The notes below the pieces were generated by a model. That model was not told the DNA's origin. It did no database searches and worked only from the letters and a program-made list of their open reading frames with translations. Made by a program: the position numbers and the translations under genes. DNA of 64,000 bases from Burkholderiaceae bacterium. Its GTDB lineage: Bacteria > Pseudomonadota > Gammaproteobacteria > Burkholderiales > Burkholderiaceae_C. The stretch covers positions 62,001 to 126,000 of the forward strand of contig JACKLO010000008.1 in NCBI GenBank assembly GCA_024235915.1, written 5' to 3'. Each line of letters starts with the position of its first letter. The stretch's first letter is position 1. Shown piece by piece: positions 47,542-57,419 of the stretch.

Positions 47542-48426
47542 ATGCTGGACTGGCTGCAGTTCGTGCTGGCGCCGCAGGTCGTCAACGGCCTGTCGATCGG
47601 CGTGGCGGTCGTGCTGATGGCGCTCGGGCTGACGATCATCTTCGGTCTGCTCGACGTCATCAACATGGCCCATGGCGAGTTCTACGCAATCGGTGCCTAT
47701 GTGGCGCTGGCGCTGATCGGCGTGGGCCTGCCGTTCTGGTGGGCACTGGGGCTGACGCCGCTGCTGATGGCAGCGGTGGGCTACGCGACGGAGCGCGCGC
47801 TGATCCAGCGCGTCTTCCACAGCAAGGACCGCCACACGCTGACGCTGCTGCTGACCTTCGGCATCGCGATCATCCTCGAGGACATCCTGAAGATCGTCTT
47901 CGGCGCGAACCCGCTGCGCATCGAGCAGCCGATCACCGGTGCCACCGAGATGTTCGGGCTGTTCTTCCCGAACTACCGCCTGTTCCTGATGGCGGTGGGC
48001 GCGGCGGTGATCGCGGCGGTCTGGCTGGTCGTGTTCCGCACCCGACTCGGCGCGATGGTGCGCGCCGCCGCCTTTGACCGCCACATGGCCGCCTCGCTGG
48101 GCGTGCCGGTCAGCGTAGTCTACGCCGGCACCTTTGCCTTCGGGGTGGCGCTAGCCGGCCTGTCTGGCGTGCTGCTCGCGCCGATCTACTCGGTGTTCCC
48201 GACGATGGGCCGCGACTTCGTGCTGATCGCATTCAGCGTCGTCATCATTGGTGGCATGGGCTCGATCAAGGGCGCGGTGATCGCGGGGTTGCTGCTGACC
48301 CAGGTGCAGTCGATCTCCAGCCTGGTCATCTCGCCGGTGTGGAGCGATCCGCTTTTGTTCGGGATCATGGTGCTGGTGCTGATGTGGCGCCCGCATGGAC
48401 TCTTCGGGAGGCTCGGCCATGGCTGA
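47542..48426 (+). CDS. livH: Liv-type ABC transporter permease LivH
   Basis: 294 residues, about eight membrane helices. LivH motifs: LMALGLTIIFGLLDVINMAH at the N-terminus and LIAFSVVIIGGMGSIKGAVI near the end. Pairs with the LivM protein encoded next, overlapping by 8 nt. Confidence 0.95.
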   Translation: MLDWLQFVLAPQVVNGLSIGVAVVLMALGLTIIFGLLDVINMAHGEFYAIGAYVALALIGVGLPFWWALGLTPLLMAAVGYATERALIQRVFHSKDRHTLTLLLTFGIAIILEDILKIVFGANPLRIEQPITGATEMFGLFFPNYRLFLMAVGAAVIAAVWLVVFRTRLGAMVRAAAFDRHMAASLGVPVSVVYAGTFAFGVALAGLSGVLLAPIYSVFPTMGRDFVLIAFSVVIIGGMGSIKGAVIAGLLLTQVQSISSLVISPVWSDPLLFGIMVLVLMWRPHGLFGRLGHG

Positions 48427-49432
48427 GGTGCTGACCGTCGGGCACGTGCCCGCCCCGGCCGCCGGTGCGCGGCGTTCCGCGGTGCGCTGGCTGAGCTATG
48501 CCTTCTTCGCGCTGGCACTGCTGTTCGCGGCCGTCGCCGCTGCGCTCGGCGACGTGTTCTTCTTCCGCCTGGCCACCGAGTCGCTGATCTTCGGCGGGCT
48601 CGCGCTGAGCGTGGACCTGCTGCTCGGTCGCACCGGCCTGCTGCCGCTGGGGCAGGCGCTGTTCTTCGGCTTCGGCGCCTACGTGTCGGCGCTGACGCTC
48701 AAGCACTTGGCGCCCTCCCTGCCGCTGGCGCTGGCGGTGGTGCTGGTCAGCGGCACGGTGGTCGGCCTGGTCGGCGGGCTGATCGCGATCCGCGCCAAGG
48801 GCGTGTACTTCGCGCTCATCAGCTTCGGCCTGGCCCAGGTGGTCAGCAAGATTGTCTTCAACACCCGCGAGCTGGGCGCATCGGACGGATTGATCGGCGT
48901 GCCGGCGCCGGTCGTCAGCCTCGGCGTGGCGAGCCTCGACACGGCCCACGCCCCGAGCTTCTTCCTGTTCGTGCTGGCGGTAATGGCCGGGCTGCTGGTC
49001 CTGCTGATGCGCCTGATGGACACGCCCTTCGGTCGCCAGCTCGATGCGATCCGCACCAACGAGCACCGCCTGGCCTTCCTTGGCTTCGACCCCTGGCGCT
49101 ACAAGCTGGCGGCCTTCGTGCTCGCGGCCGACATCGCGGCGCTCAGCGGGGCGTTGTACCCGATGCTGCGCGGCTTCGTCTCGCCCGAGCTGATGTTCTT
49201 CCAGGTCTCGGGCAACGCGGTGATCAATGTGATCGTGGGCGGCACCGGTACCTTCGTCGGTGCGCTCTACGGCTCGGCACTGCTGACGGTGCTGAAGTCC
49301 GTGGTGGGATCGTTCACGGCCCACCACGCCATCGTCATCGGCGCGCTGTTCGTCGTGTCGGTGATCTTCTTCCCGAAGGGACTGATCGGCTACCTCTCGC
49401 CGGCCCTCGAGCGCCTCGGGAGCCGCCGATGA
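48419..49432 (+). CDS. livM: Liv-type ABC transporter permease LivM
   Basis: 337 residues from the ATG at 48419, preferred over ATG 48395 because GGGAG lies 8 nt upstream. About nine membrane helices; LivM marks LLPLGQALFFGFGAYVSALT and IRTNEHRLAFLGFDPWRYKL. Overlaps livG by 4 nt. Confidence 0.94.
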   Translation: MAEVLTVGHVPAPAAGARRSAVRWLSYAFFALALLFAAVAAALGDVFFFRLATESLIFGGLALSVDLLLGRTGLLPLGQALFFGFGAYVSALTLKHLAPSLPLALAVVLVSGTVVGLVGGLIAIRAKGVYFALISFGLAQVVSKIVFNTRELGASDGLIGVPAPVVSLGVASLDTAHAPSFFLFVLAVMAGLLVLLMRLMDTPFGRQLDAIRTNEHRLAFLGFDPWRYKLAAFVLAADIAALSGALYPMLRGFVSPELMFFQVSGNAVINVIVGGTGTFVGALYGSALLTVLKSVVGSFTAHHAIVIGALFVVSVIFFPKGLIGYLSPALERLGSRR

Positions 49433-50184
49433 ACGACGCCATCCTGCAGGTGCGCGACCTGACGGTGCGCTTCGGGTCGCTGGTCGCGGTCAACGGCGTG
49501 GGCTTCGATGCGCAGCGCGGCCACATCACGGCGGTCATCGGCCCCAACGGGGCCGGCAAGAGCAGCCTGTTCAACCTGATCAGCGGGGCCGTGCGGCCCA
49601 GCGCCGGCCGAGTGTTGCTCGAGGGACGGGACGTGACCGGCGCGAGCCCCGACCGCATGCTGGCGGCGGGGCTCTCGCGCTCGTTCCAGATCACCAACCT
49701 GTTCTTCGAGTTGCCGGTGCGCGAGAACCTGCGTCTGGCGGCGCAGTTCGTCGAGGGCCACCGCGGCCTGCTGCGGCATGTGTCGGCGAGCCGCGCGGCG
49801 CAGCGGCGCGTCGACGAGCTGATCGAGCGATTTGCGCTGCAGGCGCGCGCCGATGAGCTCGCGGGTTTCCTGTCGCACGGCGAGCAGCGGCGGCTGGAGA
49901 TCGCCGTCGCGCTCGCGGCCCGGCCGCGGCTGCTGCTGCTGGACGAGCCCACCCAGGGCATGAGCCATGCCGACACGCAGGACACCGCCGCGCTGATCGC
50001 CGGGCTGGCCGCCGAGGGGCTGTCGATCCTCCTGGTCGAGCACGACGTCGACCTGGTGATGAACCTGTCGGACCACGTGGTGGTGATGCACCAGGGCGCC
50101 AAGCTAGCGGAGGGCCGGCCGCAGGCGGTGCGCGCCGATCCGGCCGTGCAGGCCGCGTATTTCGGGGAGGCGACCCATGCTTGA
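49429..50184 (+). CDS. livG: Liv-type ABC transporter ATPase LivG
   Basis: 251 residues. Walker A GPNGAGKSS, signature LSHGEQRRLEIAVALA (His replaces the usual Gly), Walker B LLLLDEPTQGMS, H-loop VEHDVDLVM. One of the two nucleotide-binding subunits. Overlaps livF by 8 nt. Confidence 0.95.
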   Translation: MNDAILQVRDLTVRFGSLVAVNGVGFDAQRGHITAVIGPNGAGKSSLFNLISGAVRPSAGRVLLEGRDVTGASPDRMLAAGLSRSFQITNLFFELPVRENLRLAAQFVEGHRGLLRHVSASRAAQRRVDELIERFALQARADELAGFLSHGEQRRLEIAVALAARPRLLLLDEPTQGMSHADTQDTAALIAGLAAEGLSILLVEHDVDLVMNLSDHVVVMHQGAKLAEGRPQAVRADPAVQAAYFGEATHA

Positions 50185-50884
50185 GCTTCTTGATGTCCAT
50201 GGACACTACGGCCTGAGCCACGTGCTGCAGGGCGTGAGCCTGCGCGTGAATGCCGGCGAGGTGGTGGGCCTGTTCGGCCGCAACGGCGTGGGCAAGACCA
50301 CGGTGATGAAGACCATCGCCGGCTGGGTGGCGCCGAGCCGAGGTACCGTGCAGTTGGACGGGCAGGCGATCGGCGGCGTACCGCCGGAACGCATCTGCCG
50401 GCGCGGCATCGGCTTCGTGCCCGAGGACCGGCGCATTTTCCCGGGCCTGACGGTGCAGGAGAACCTGATGCTCGGCTTCATGCAGCAGCCTGGACGCAGC
50501 CGTGCCGAAGACCGGCGCAGGCTGGACGACATCTACACGCGGTTTCCCCGCCTGGGCGAGCGGCGGGGCCAGATGGGCACGACGCTGTCCGGCGGCGAGC
50601 AGCAGATGCTGGCCATCGCACGGGTGCTCGTCGGAGCGCCGCGGCTGCTGCTGATCGATGAACCGACAGAGGGCCTGGCGCCGAAGATCGTCGACGAGAT
50701 ATTCAGACTAATGGAGGGGCTGCGCCGCGACGGCATCCCGATCCTGCTGGTGGAGCAGAACATGCACCGAGCCATCGGCTTCGTGCAGCGCTTCTACGTG
50801 CTCGAGCGCGGCGCCGTCGTGCTCGAAGGCGACGGCGGCAACAGCGCACACCGCGAAGCGCTGGCGCGACAGCTGGCGGTCTGA
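50177..50884 (+). CDS. livF: Liv-type ABC transporter ATPase LivF
   Basis: 235 residues. Walker A GRNGVGKTTVMK, signature LSGGEQQMLAIARVL, Walker B LLLIDEPTEGLAP, then VEQNMHRAIGF. Completes the transporter; the next ORF starts 2 nt after the stop and so probably belongs to the operon. Confidence 0.95.
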   Translation: MLELLDVHGHYGLSHVLQGVSLRVNAGEVVGLFGRNGVGKTTVMKTIAGWVAPSRGTVQLDGQAIGGVPPERICRRGIGFVPEDRRIFPGLTVQENLMLGFMQQPGRSRAEDRRRLDDIYTRFPRLGERRGQMGTTLSGGEQQMLAIARVLVGAPRLLLIDEPTEGLAPKIVDEIFRLMEGLRRDGIPILLVEQNMHRAIGFVQRFYVLERGAVVLEGDGGNSAHREALARQLAV

Positions 50885-50885
50885 C

Positions 50886-51293
50886 GTGACGGCAGACGAC
50901 CGGCGCATTGCCTGGCTGCTCAATGCGGACGTGGCCGCAGGCAGCATGGCCGCGACGAAAGCCTGTCTGTCCATGGCTGCCGAAGCAGGCTTCCGTGCAG
51001 TGGCGATCGACCCCTCCGGAGCAGTCTCCGTCGGCGATCTGGGTATCGAGGCCGAAGCCATGCGGTTGGGTATGCACTGCATTGTCGTCAACGAAGCAGC
51101 GCACTACCGGCTCGCCGAGAGATTGAGCGATGCGGCTTGTTGGTCGCAGGCACGAGCACTCTCGCGTGACGGGTTCGACGGGCTCATCCTGTGCTCGAGC
51201 AGCGACAGCCCCGATCAAGCGAGTTCGCTGCTCGCGGCGGCGCGTGCGCTGTTGCGGCGTCTGGATCAACTCGACTGGGAGTCGTACCAGTAA
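50886..51293 (+). CDS. Hypothetical protein at the end of the uptake operon
   Basis: 135 residues from GTG at 50886. Segments RIAWLLNADVAAGSMAATKA and LSRDGFDGLILCSSSDSPDQ suggest an alternating alpha/beta fold. No family recognised and no signal peptide. The 2-nt spacing to livF indicates co-expression. Confidence 0.6.
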   Translation: MTADDRRIAWLLNADVAAGSMAATKACLSMAAEAGFRAVAIDPSGAVSVGDLGIEAEAMRLGMHCIVVNEAAHYRLAERLSDAACWSQARALSRDGFDGLILCSSSDSPDQASSLLAAARALLRRLDQLDWESYQ

Positions 51294-51409
51294 CGCGTGA
51301 TGCGGGCCACTCGTCCGGACGGAGTTCGGCGCATGGGTGCTACGGCATGGCCATTCCCCTTGAAGCGATGGAGCACGCATCGCGTTGTTGGGCAGGCGCG
51401 TGATACGGC

Positions 51410-51897
51410 TCAACGAAAACGCAGGACCTCGAGTTCATCGACTGCGAGTGCATCGTTGCCGCAAGACCGCCGCATGTAGCTCAGCAGATCGGCCAGCGCG
51501 GCATTGTCGAGATCGGTCGGCGGCATGCCGTCGGGCGCGCATGTGCCTGCGTGGCGGGCGCGAAGCCGCCGCGGCGCACGGCCTGCACGCGGTTGGTCGG
51601 GTTGGGTTGCAGCGCCGACGGATTGCCAGCCAATGGCGGGTAGGTGCCGGGGACACCTTCGCCCCGATCGCCATGGCAGTCGGCGCAGCGTTCTGTGTAC
51701 AGACGCTCACCGCGCTCGGGTAGCGCCGCGTTCGACGGCACGACCGCGCACGGCCTCACAGGCGGCAGGGACTGCAGATAAGTGGCGATCGCGTTCAAGT
51801 CGACATCGCTCCGGTGCTGCGTGCACTGCACCACGACCTCGGCCGTCGGGGCCATCGCCGTACCGCGTGCAGAGAGTACTGCCTGCACGCCGTCCAC
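51410..51897 (-). pseudogene. Degraded cytochrome c gene (frameshift and 5' truncation)
   Basis: Reading leftward: end of a first haem domain without its CxxCH (NAIATYLQSLPPVRP), then a second domain with ERCADCHGDRGEGVPGTYPP. Near 51535 the frame shifts; the conserved end DGMPPTDLDNAALADLLSYM continues in another frame to the stop at 51410. An in-frame stop precedes the 5' end. Typical of dihaem cytochromes that serve periplasmic dehydrogenases. Non-functional. Confidence 0.8.
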
Positions 51898-51950
51898 GCT
51901 GAGAGGTCAGCCGAGACTCACTTCCCCGCGCGCCGACTTTGTTCGGACGC

Positions 51951-53429
51951 TCACCCATCCGGCGTCACGTCACTGCGCGGTTTCACACGTCCGACGTCCT
52001 CATAGACGTGCTTGGTCTCGAGGAACTCCAGCATCGCTTCGGCCCCGTGCAGACGGCCGTAGCCGCTGGCGCCAAAGCCGCCGGTTTCCGCTTCGGGCAG
52101 CAGCTTGTTGTGGGTGTTGATCCACACTGTGCCGCTGCGCAAGGCACGCGCCACACGGCGTGCGCGTGCACCGTCGTGCGTCCAGACGCTCGCCGAGAGC
52201 CCATAGGGCGTCGCGTTGGCGCGGGCGACGGCCTCGCCCTCTTCGCCGAAGCTCTCGAGGTTGAGTACCGGGCCGAAGAATTCCTCCTGCACGAAGGGCG
52301 AATCGAGGGCGCCGACCTGGATCAGGCTGGGGCGGATGAAGGCGCCGCGTGCGAGACGGCCGTCCAGCACCTCGCCGCGCACGATCACTTCCCCATGCTG
52401 GCGCGCTTCCTCGACCAGGCGGGCGATGCGGTCGCGATTGGCGATGTCGATCTGCGGTCCCATCTGGCTTTCCGGCTCGGTGGCCGGCCCAACCGCGATG
52501 CAGCGGAATCGCGCGGCCAGCGCGTCGCGCAGGGGCGCGACCAGGCTCTCGTGCACCAGCACCCGGTCGAGCGCGGTGCACTGCTGGCCCGCGGCGATCG
52601 TGGCGGCGGCTGCCAGCTGCGCGGCGATGGCCTTCGGGTCCGCATCGGCGAACACGATGGCGGGCGCCTTGCCGCCCAGTTCCAGGTTCAGGCGCTTGAG
52701 CGTAGGCGCGGCACTGGCCATGATGCGCTGGCCGACCCGCACGCTGCCGGTAAAGCTGATCACGTCGACGTCGCTGGAAGCCACCAGCGCCTCGCTCGGC
52801 TCGCTGCTGGTGCAGCTGTAGAAGTTGATCACGCCCTTGGGGAGGTTGGCCACCTCGATCAGGCAGCGCAGCAGTTCGGTCTGGAACAGCGCCGACTGCG
52901 GCGCCATCTTGATCACGCTCGTGCATCCGGCGGCCATCGCCGGCGCCAGCGAGCGCACCAGCAGGATCGCGGCGGCGTTCCAGGGCACGATGATGCCGGC
53001 CACGCCGGCCGCTTCGCGGCTCAGCACGGACAGGGCGCCCGGCTCGACCTCGGTGGTGCGGCCGAAGATGGTGCGGGCCAGCCCCGCATAGAAGCGGATC
53101 TCGGACACCGTACCGGCCAGCTCGGCTTGCGCCGGCTTCAACAGCTTGCCGGTTTCCTGGGCCAGCAGCAGCGCCAGTTCATCGGCGCGGCGCTCGACGC
53201 GGTTGGCGAACTCCAGCATGACGGCCGCACGCAGGCGGGGCGCATGCGCCCAGTCGCTGTGCTCGAAGGCGCGGCGAGCGGCGCTGATGGCGGCCTCGGC
53301 GGTGCCGGTGTCGGCGTCGGCGAACTGGCCGAGCACCAGGCCGGTGGAGGGGTCGATGCTGTCGGCAGCGGCCCGGCTGGCGACCGGCGTCCATTGGCCG
53401 CCGATCCAGGGTTGCGCGATGGGGATCAT
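51951..53429 (-). CDS. NAD(P)-dependent aldehyde dehydrogenase
   Basis: 492 residues, full length. Catalytic Glu in LNLELGGKAPAIVFADAD, catalytic Cys in AAGQQCTALDR, cofactor segment VVSFTG-like VISFTGSVRVGQRI, and EEFFGPVLN. Oxidises an aldehyde to an acid. Upstream of it on the same strand lie an SDR and a TRAP transporter, pointing to alcohol-to-aldehyde-to-acid use of an imported compound, by context only. Confidence 0.94.
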   Translation of the reverse strand: MIPIAQPWIGGQWTPVASRAAADSIDPSTGLVLGQFADADTGTAEAAISAARRAFEHSDWAHAPRLRAAVMLEFANRVERRADELALLLAQETGKLLKPAQAELAGTVSEIRFYAGLARTIFGRTTEVEPGALSVLSREAAGVAGIIVPWNAAAILLVRSLAPAMAAGCTSVIKMAPQSALFQTELLRCLIEVANLPKGVINFYSCTSSEPSEALVASSDVDVISFTGSVRVGQRIMASAAPTLKRLNLELGGKAPAIVFADADPKAIAAQLAAAATIAAGQQCTALDRVLVHESLVAPLRDALAARFRCIAVGPATEPESQMGPQIDIANRDRIARLVEEARQHGEVIVRGEVLDGRLARGAFIRPSLIQVGALDSPFVQEEFFGPVLNLESFGEEGEAVARANATPYGLSASVWTHDGARARRVARALRSGTVWINTHNKLLPEAETGGFGASGYGRLHGAEAMLEFLETKHVYEDVGRVKPRSDVTPDG

Positions 53430-53493
53430 GTCTGTTGTCTCTCCGATGGGGCCGCACTGCGGCCACTGCGATTCATGCCGGAGCCGGCGGCCA

Positions 53494-54252
53494 TCAATGC
53501 ATCACCGAGCCGCCGTCCACCACCACCGTCTCGCCCGTCATGAACGCGCAGGCGTCGGAAGTGAGAAAAAGCAGCGGCTCGATCAGGTCTTCGGGGGTCT
53601 GGTCGCGCTTGATGGCGCGGCTGGCGATCACGGGGCCGGTCAGCTTCTCGCGCAGGTCGGCGTTCTGGATCACGCCTTCGCTGAGCACCAGGCCGGGGGC
53701 CAGCGTGTTGACGCAGATGCCGTCGCCGCCGACTTCGCGCGCCAGCGCCCGCGTCAGCGCCAGGATGGCGCCCTTGGAAGTCACGTAGTGCAGCAGGTTC
53801 GGCGTTCCCTTGAACGGTGTCCCGGACGAAATGTTGACGATGCGGCCGTAGCCCTTGCGGCGCATGAACGGCACCACGGCCTTGGCGCAGACGAAGGGTC
53901 CGCGGACGTTGACCGCCATCACCTTGTCCCACTCGGCCACGTCGATCTCGGAAAACGGCTTCAGCTGCAACGAGGCATACACCGCCGCGTTGTTGACCAG
54001 GATGTCGATGCGGCCGAAATGCTCGTTGACCGCTTCGGCCATCGCCTGGACCGAAGCTTCGTCGGCGACATTCACCTGGACCGCCATCGCACGGCCGCCG
54101 TTGGCTTCGATGTCCCTGGCCACCGCCGTGCCGTCCAGGATGTCTGCGATGGCGACGCGTGCGCCTTCGGCCGCCATCGCGCGCGCGTAGGCGGCACCAA
54201 TCCCTTGCGCGCCGCCGGTGATGATGGCGACGCGGTCCTTGAGCTTCTTCAT
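53494..54252 (-). CDS. Short-chain dehydrogenase/reductase
   Basis: 252 residues, classical SDR. Cofactor motif IITGGAQGIGAAYARA, NNAAVYA, Ser in IVNISSGTPF, and Tyr/Lys in LLHYVTSKGAIL. Oxidises or reduces a hydroxyl/carbonyl group with NAD(P). Lies between the aldehyde dehydrogenase and TRAP genes on the same strand. Confidence 0.93.
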   Translation of the reverse strand: MKKLKDRVAIITGGAQGIGAAYARAMAAEGARVAIADILDGTAVARDIEANGGRAMAVQVNVADEASVQAMAEAVNEHFGRIDILVNNAAVYASLQLKPFSEIDVAEWDKVMAVNVRGPFVCAKAVVPFMRRKGYGRIVNISSGTPFKGTPNLLHYVTSKGAILALTRALAREVGGDGICVNTLAPGLVLSEGVIQNADLREKLTGPVIASRAIKRDQTPEDLIEPLLFLTSDACAFMTGETVVVDGGSVMH

Positions 54253-54310
54253 TGATTTCTCCCGATGAATGGGGGGTGGAAGGGCGCCGCAGGCGCGGCG
54301 CCCGAACCGG

Positions 54311-55573
54311 CTAACCGAGGAATGCGGTCACCAGATACGGCTGCCAGCACAGCAGGATCAGGATCAGCAGCGTGGCCACCAGGAACGGCAGCAGCGGGCG
54401 CAGGATTTCGGCCGGCGTCGCGCCGGTCACGCGGGCGGCCACATAGAGGGCCGTGCCGACCGGCGGCGTGAGCAGCCCCAGGGTCAGGTTGATGCACATG
54501 ACCACGCCGAAGTGGTAGGGGTTGATGCCGTACACCTGGGTCGCCACCGGCAGCAGGATGGGCACCAGCAGGATCAGGGCGGCGATGCCGTCGATCACGG
54601 AGCCCACCGCCAGCAGCAGCGCGGTCACCAGCAACATGAAGGCGAAGGGGTCGGTGGTGATCTGCTGCAGCAGCACCGCCAGTTGCTGCGGAACCTTCTC
54701 GAACACGATGACCCAGCCAAAGACGCCGGCCGCGGCCACCAGGACCAGCACCACCCCGCTGTTGAGCGCCACGCGCAGCAGCATGTCGCCGACGCGGTCG
54801 AAACGGATTTCCTTGTGCGCGAAGATGCCGACCAGCACGGCCGTCAGGGCGCCCACCGCCGCCGCTTCGGTCGGCGTCGTGACCCCGCCGAGGATGCCGC
54901 CGATCATGACGATCGGCACCAGCAGCGATGGAATGGCGGCCCCGATGTTGCGCAGTTTCTGCTGGCGCGACAGGCGCTCGCCCGGCGGGTACTTGTAGCG
55001 GTAGCCGAGCAGCGCGATCACGCAGATGAAGGACAAGGTCATCAGCAGGCCGGGGATGATGCCGGCGATGAACAGGTCGCCGATCGAGATCTGGGCCAGC
55101 ACGCCGAAGATCACGAACAGCATCGACGGCGGGATCACCGGTGCGAGCAGGGCGCCGGCGCAGGTGGTCGCCGTCGCGAAGCCGCGCGGATACCCCTTCC
55201 TTTCCATCTCCGGCACCATCACCTGCGCCATCACCGCGACCTGCGCATTGGCCGAGCCCATGATGGAGGCCAGGAACATGTTGGCCAGGATGTTGATGTA
55301 GGCGAGCCCGCCGCGCACGTGGCCCACGAACACCGAGGCCAGTGCGACCAGCCGGCGCGTGATGCCGCCTTCGTTCATCAGTTCGCCCACCACCAGGAAC
55401 AGCGGGATCGCGAGCAGGCCGTAGTTCTCGAGGCTGGCAAAGAACTGCTGCGGAAACGACAGGTAGAGCACCGGGTTGCCGCTCGCATAGATGTAGGCCA
55501 GCGCGGTCATCGCCAGCACCAGGGCGATCGGCAGGCCGAGAAACAGCAGCGAGGTGAAGACGGCCGCGATCAT
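54311..55573 (-). CDS. dctM: TRAP transporter large permease (DctM type)
   Basis: 420 residues from the ATG at 55573, which overlaps the dctQ stop (ATGA). About twelve membrane helices; DctM marks GLLAIPLFLVVGELMNEGGI, GSANAQVAVMAQVMVPEME and LGLLTPPVGTALYVAARVTG. Sodium-driven uptake together with DctQ and DctP. Confidence 0.94.
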   Translation of the reverse strand: MIAAVFTSLLFLGLPIALVLAMTALAYIYASGNPVLYLSFPQQFFASLENYGLLAIPLFLVVGELMNEGGITRRLVALASVFVGHVRGGLAYINILANMFLASIMGSANAQVAVMAQVMVPEMERKGYPRGFATATTCAGALLAPVIPPSMLFVIFGVLAQISIGDLFIAGIIPGLLMTLSFICVIALLGYRYKYPPGERLSRQQKLRNIGAAIPSLLVPIVMIGGILGGVTTPTEAAAVGALTAVLVGIFAHKEIRFDRVGDMLLRVALNSGVVLVLVAAAGVFGWVIVFEKVPQQLAVLLQQITTDPFAFMLLVTALLLAVGSVIDGIAALILLVPILLPVATQVYGINPYHFGVVMCINLTLGLLTPPVGTALYVAARVTGATPAEILRPLLPFLVATLLILILLCWQPYLVTAFLG

Positions 55574-56166
55574 GGGTTGGCTCCGCTGTCGCCGCTCAGT
55601 GCGGCAGGCAAACCGGACGGGAGGCGTTCCGCAGCCGGCGTGGTCAGGGTCAGCAGCAGGTTGGACAGTGCATGCACGCTGGTGGTGGCAGCCGCCAGCG
55701 GAACGACCAGCCAGAACCAGAACTTGGCGACGCCGAGCGTGGCCGTGGTGTCCTGGTACATGAAGTTGAAGGTCTGGCCGGAGAATTCGCGCATGTCGAA
55801 GCCGAGGCGCATCAGCGTCAATGGATCGAACCAGTGGTAGCACAGCACCAGCAGCGCGATGCCGAACACCAGCACCAGCAGATCGATCAGGACCTTCATG
55901 GCCTTCATCAGCCAGGGCGGCACCGCATCGACCAGCATCGTGACCGCGACCGCATCGCGCGTCTTGAGGGTCAGCGACATGCCGAGCATCGCCAGCCACA
56001 CCATGAACAGGATGGACAGTTCGTCCATCCAGTAGATCGGGCTGCGCATGGCTCGGCCGGCCACGTTGGCCAGGATCATCAGCGGCAGTGCGAGGGCGAT
56101 CAGGCGCACCACTGCGCGCTCTGCCTGGGCGATCCGGTCGCTCAGGGTTGTAATGGCTTTCACCAC
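55570..56166 (-). CDS. dctQ: TRAP transporter small permease (DctQ type)
   Basis: 198 residues, four membrane helices, with MDELSILFMVWLAMLGMSLT and the acidic/basic pattern of the family. The C-terminus carries a short extra tail. Coupled to dctM by ATGA. Confidence 0.9.
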   Translation of the reverse strand: MVKAITTLSDRIAQAERAVVRLIALALPLMILANVAGRAMRSPIYWMDELSILFMVWLAMLGMSLTLKTRDAVAVTMLVDAVPPWLMKAMKVLIDLLVLVFGIALLVLCYHWFDPLTLMRLGFDMREFSGQTFNFMYQDTTATLGVAKFWFWLVVPLAAATTSVHALSNLLLTLTTPAAERLPSGLPAALSGDSGANP

Positions 56167-56224
56167 AGCAGGCCTCCAGCTGGAAGGGAGAGGCGCGGCG
56201 CGCCCCTCCGGGACTTCGAGGCCC

Positions 56225-57202
56225 TTACTTGATGGCTGCGGCTTCGCGGCGCAGGTCGGCCAGCACCGGGGTGCGCTTGAGCCAGATCTCTTCCCACTGC
56301 TTGATCGTGTCGCCGAAGAACTCGGGCCCGACCTTCACCACCTTGACCTTGGTGCCCTGCACGCCCTTTTCCATCTCCTGCTCCACCTGGACGTACTTGT
56401 CGAACAGGCTGTTGAGGTGCTTGCGCGCGGCGCCGGCGACCAGGTCGCGGTCGGCGGGGGACATGGTCTGCCACAGGCGGCCGGAGACCAGGCCCACGAC
56501 GGGGAACATCATGTGGTTGGACTGCAGCAGCGTGTTGCCGCGCTCGTAGAACTTCATGCGGTACACCAGCTCCATGTCCGCGTCCACGCCATCCACCTGG
56601 CCGTTGGCCAGCGAATCGTAGACGTCGGTCAGGGGCATCGGGGTCGAGGCGGCCCCCAGCAGCTGGTAGAAGTCGCGCACCGGCGGGAACGGCGTGATGC
56701 GCATCTTGCGGCCCTTCAGGTCGCTGGCGGCGTTGGTCGGGAAGGCATTGAGCATCAGCCGCATCGAGGCCACGCCGTAGCCGACCCCGACCGCGCCGAC
56801 TTCACGCGGCAGGCGCTGGAGCATCTTCTGCGCGGTCGGGCCGTTCAGCAGCACGCCGGCCTGCTTCACGTCCTTGACGAGGTAGGGCGCGAACAGCGCG
56901 CTGTAGTCGGGCACGCGGTTGGTGATTTCGGCTGCGGTCATGAAGGCCATGTCGAGCGCGCCGGTCTGCAGCTGCTGCAGCATCTGCGCCTCGTTACCGA
57001 GCTGGCCGGACGGGAAGATCGTGACCGAGTACTTGCCGTTGGACTTCTGCTTGAGCTCTTCGCCCATCGCGACCGCGGCCTTCGACCATTCGTGGCTGGC
57101 CGGCACGATCAGGCCCAGGCGCATTTCCTTCGCATGGGCTGCCGCGCCCATGGCGAGGCCGGCGGTGGCGGCGAGAATGGTGAGCAGCTTCCTGAGTTTC
57201 AT
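56225..57202 (-). CDS. dctP: TRAP transporter substrate-binding protein (DctP type)
   Basis: 325 residues. Signal peptide to about AHA (residue 24). Family core: GRKMRITPFPPVRDFYQLLG contains the conserved Arg that binds the substrate carboxylate; PTPMPLTDVYDSLANGQVDG follows the TRAP pattern. First gene of dctP-dctQ-dctM. Ligand probably a carboxylate, otherwise unknown. Confidence 0.93.
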   Translation of the reverse strand: MKLRKLLTILAATAGLAMGAAAHAKEMRLGLIVPASHEWSKAAVAMGEELKQKSNGKYSVTIFPSGQLGNEAQMLQQLQTGALDMAFMTAAEITNRVPDYSALFAPYLVKDVKQAGVLLNGPTAQKMLQRLPREVGAVGVGYGVASMRLMLNAFPTNAASDLKGRKMRITPFPPVRDFYQLLGAASTPMPLTDVYDSLANGQVDGVDADMELVYRMKFYERGNTLLQSNHMMFPVVGLVSGRLWQTMSPADRDLVAGAARKHLNSLFDKYVQVEQEMEKGVQGTKVKVVKVGPEFFGDTIKQWEEIWLKRTPVLADLRREAAAIK

Positions 57203-57419
57203 GTGTTGTCTCCTTCGTGTGTGGGCTCTCGACGTTTCATGGATGGTCGCCGCTGGCCGGCATGCCTGCCCGCCAGCGCAACTCCTGCGACCCGCACTCT
57301 AAGATCCGGGGCCCGGCGCCGCATTGGCTGGAGCTCCGGCTTTTTGCCATGGAGTCTGGATCGATGTGCGGTCGCAGCATGGGTTCGCGGCCGCGGGGCC
57401 AAGGGCCCGCCCCTCTGGC

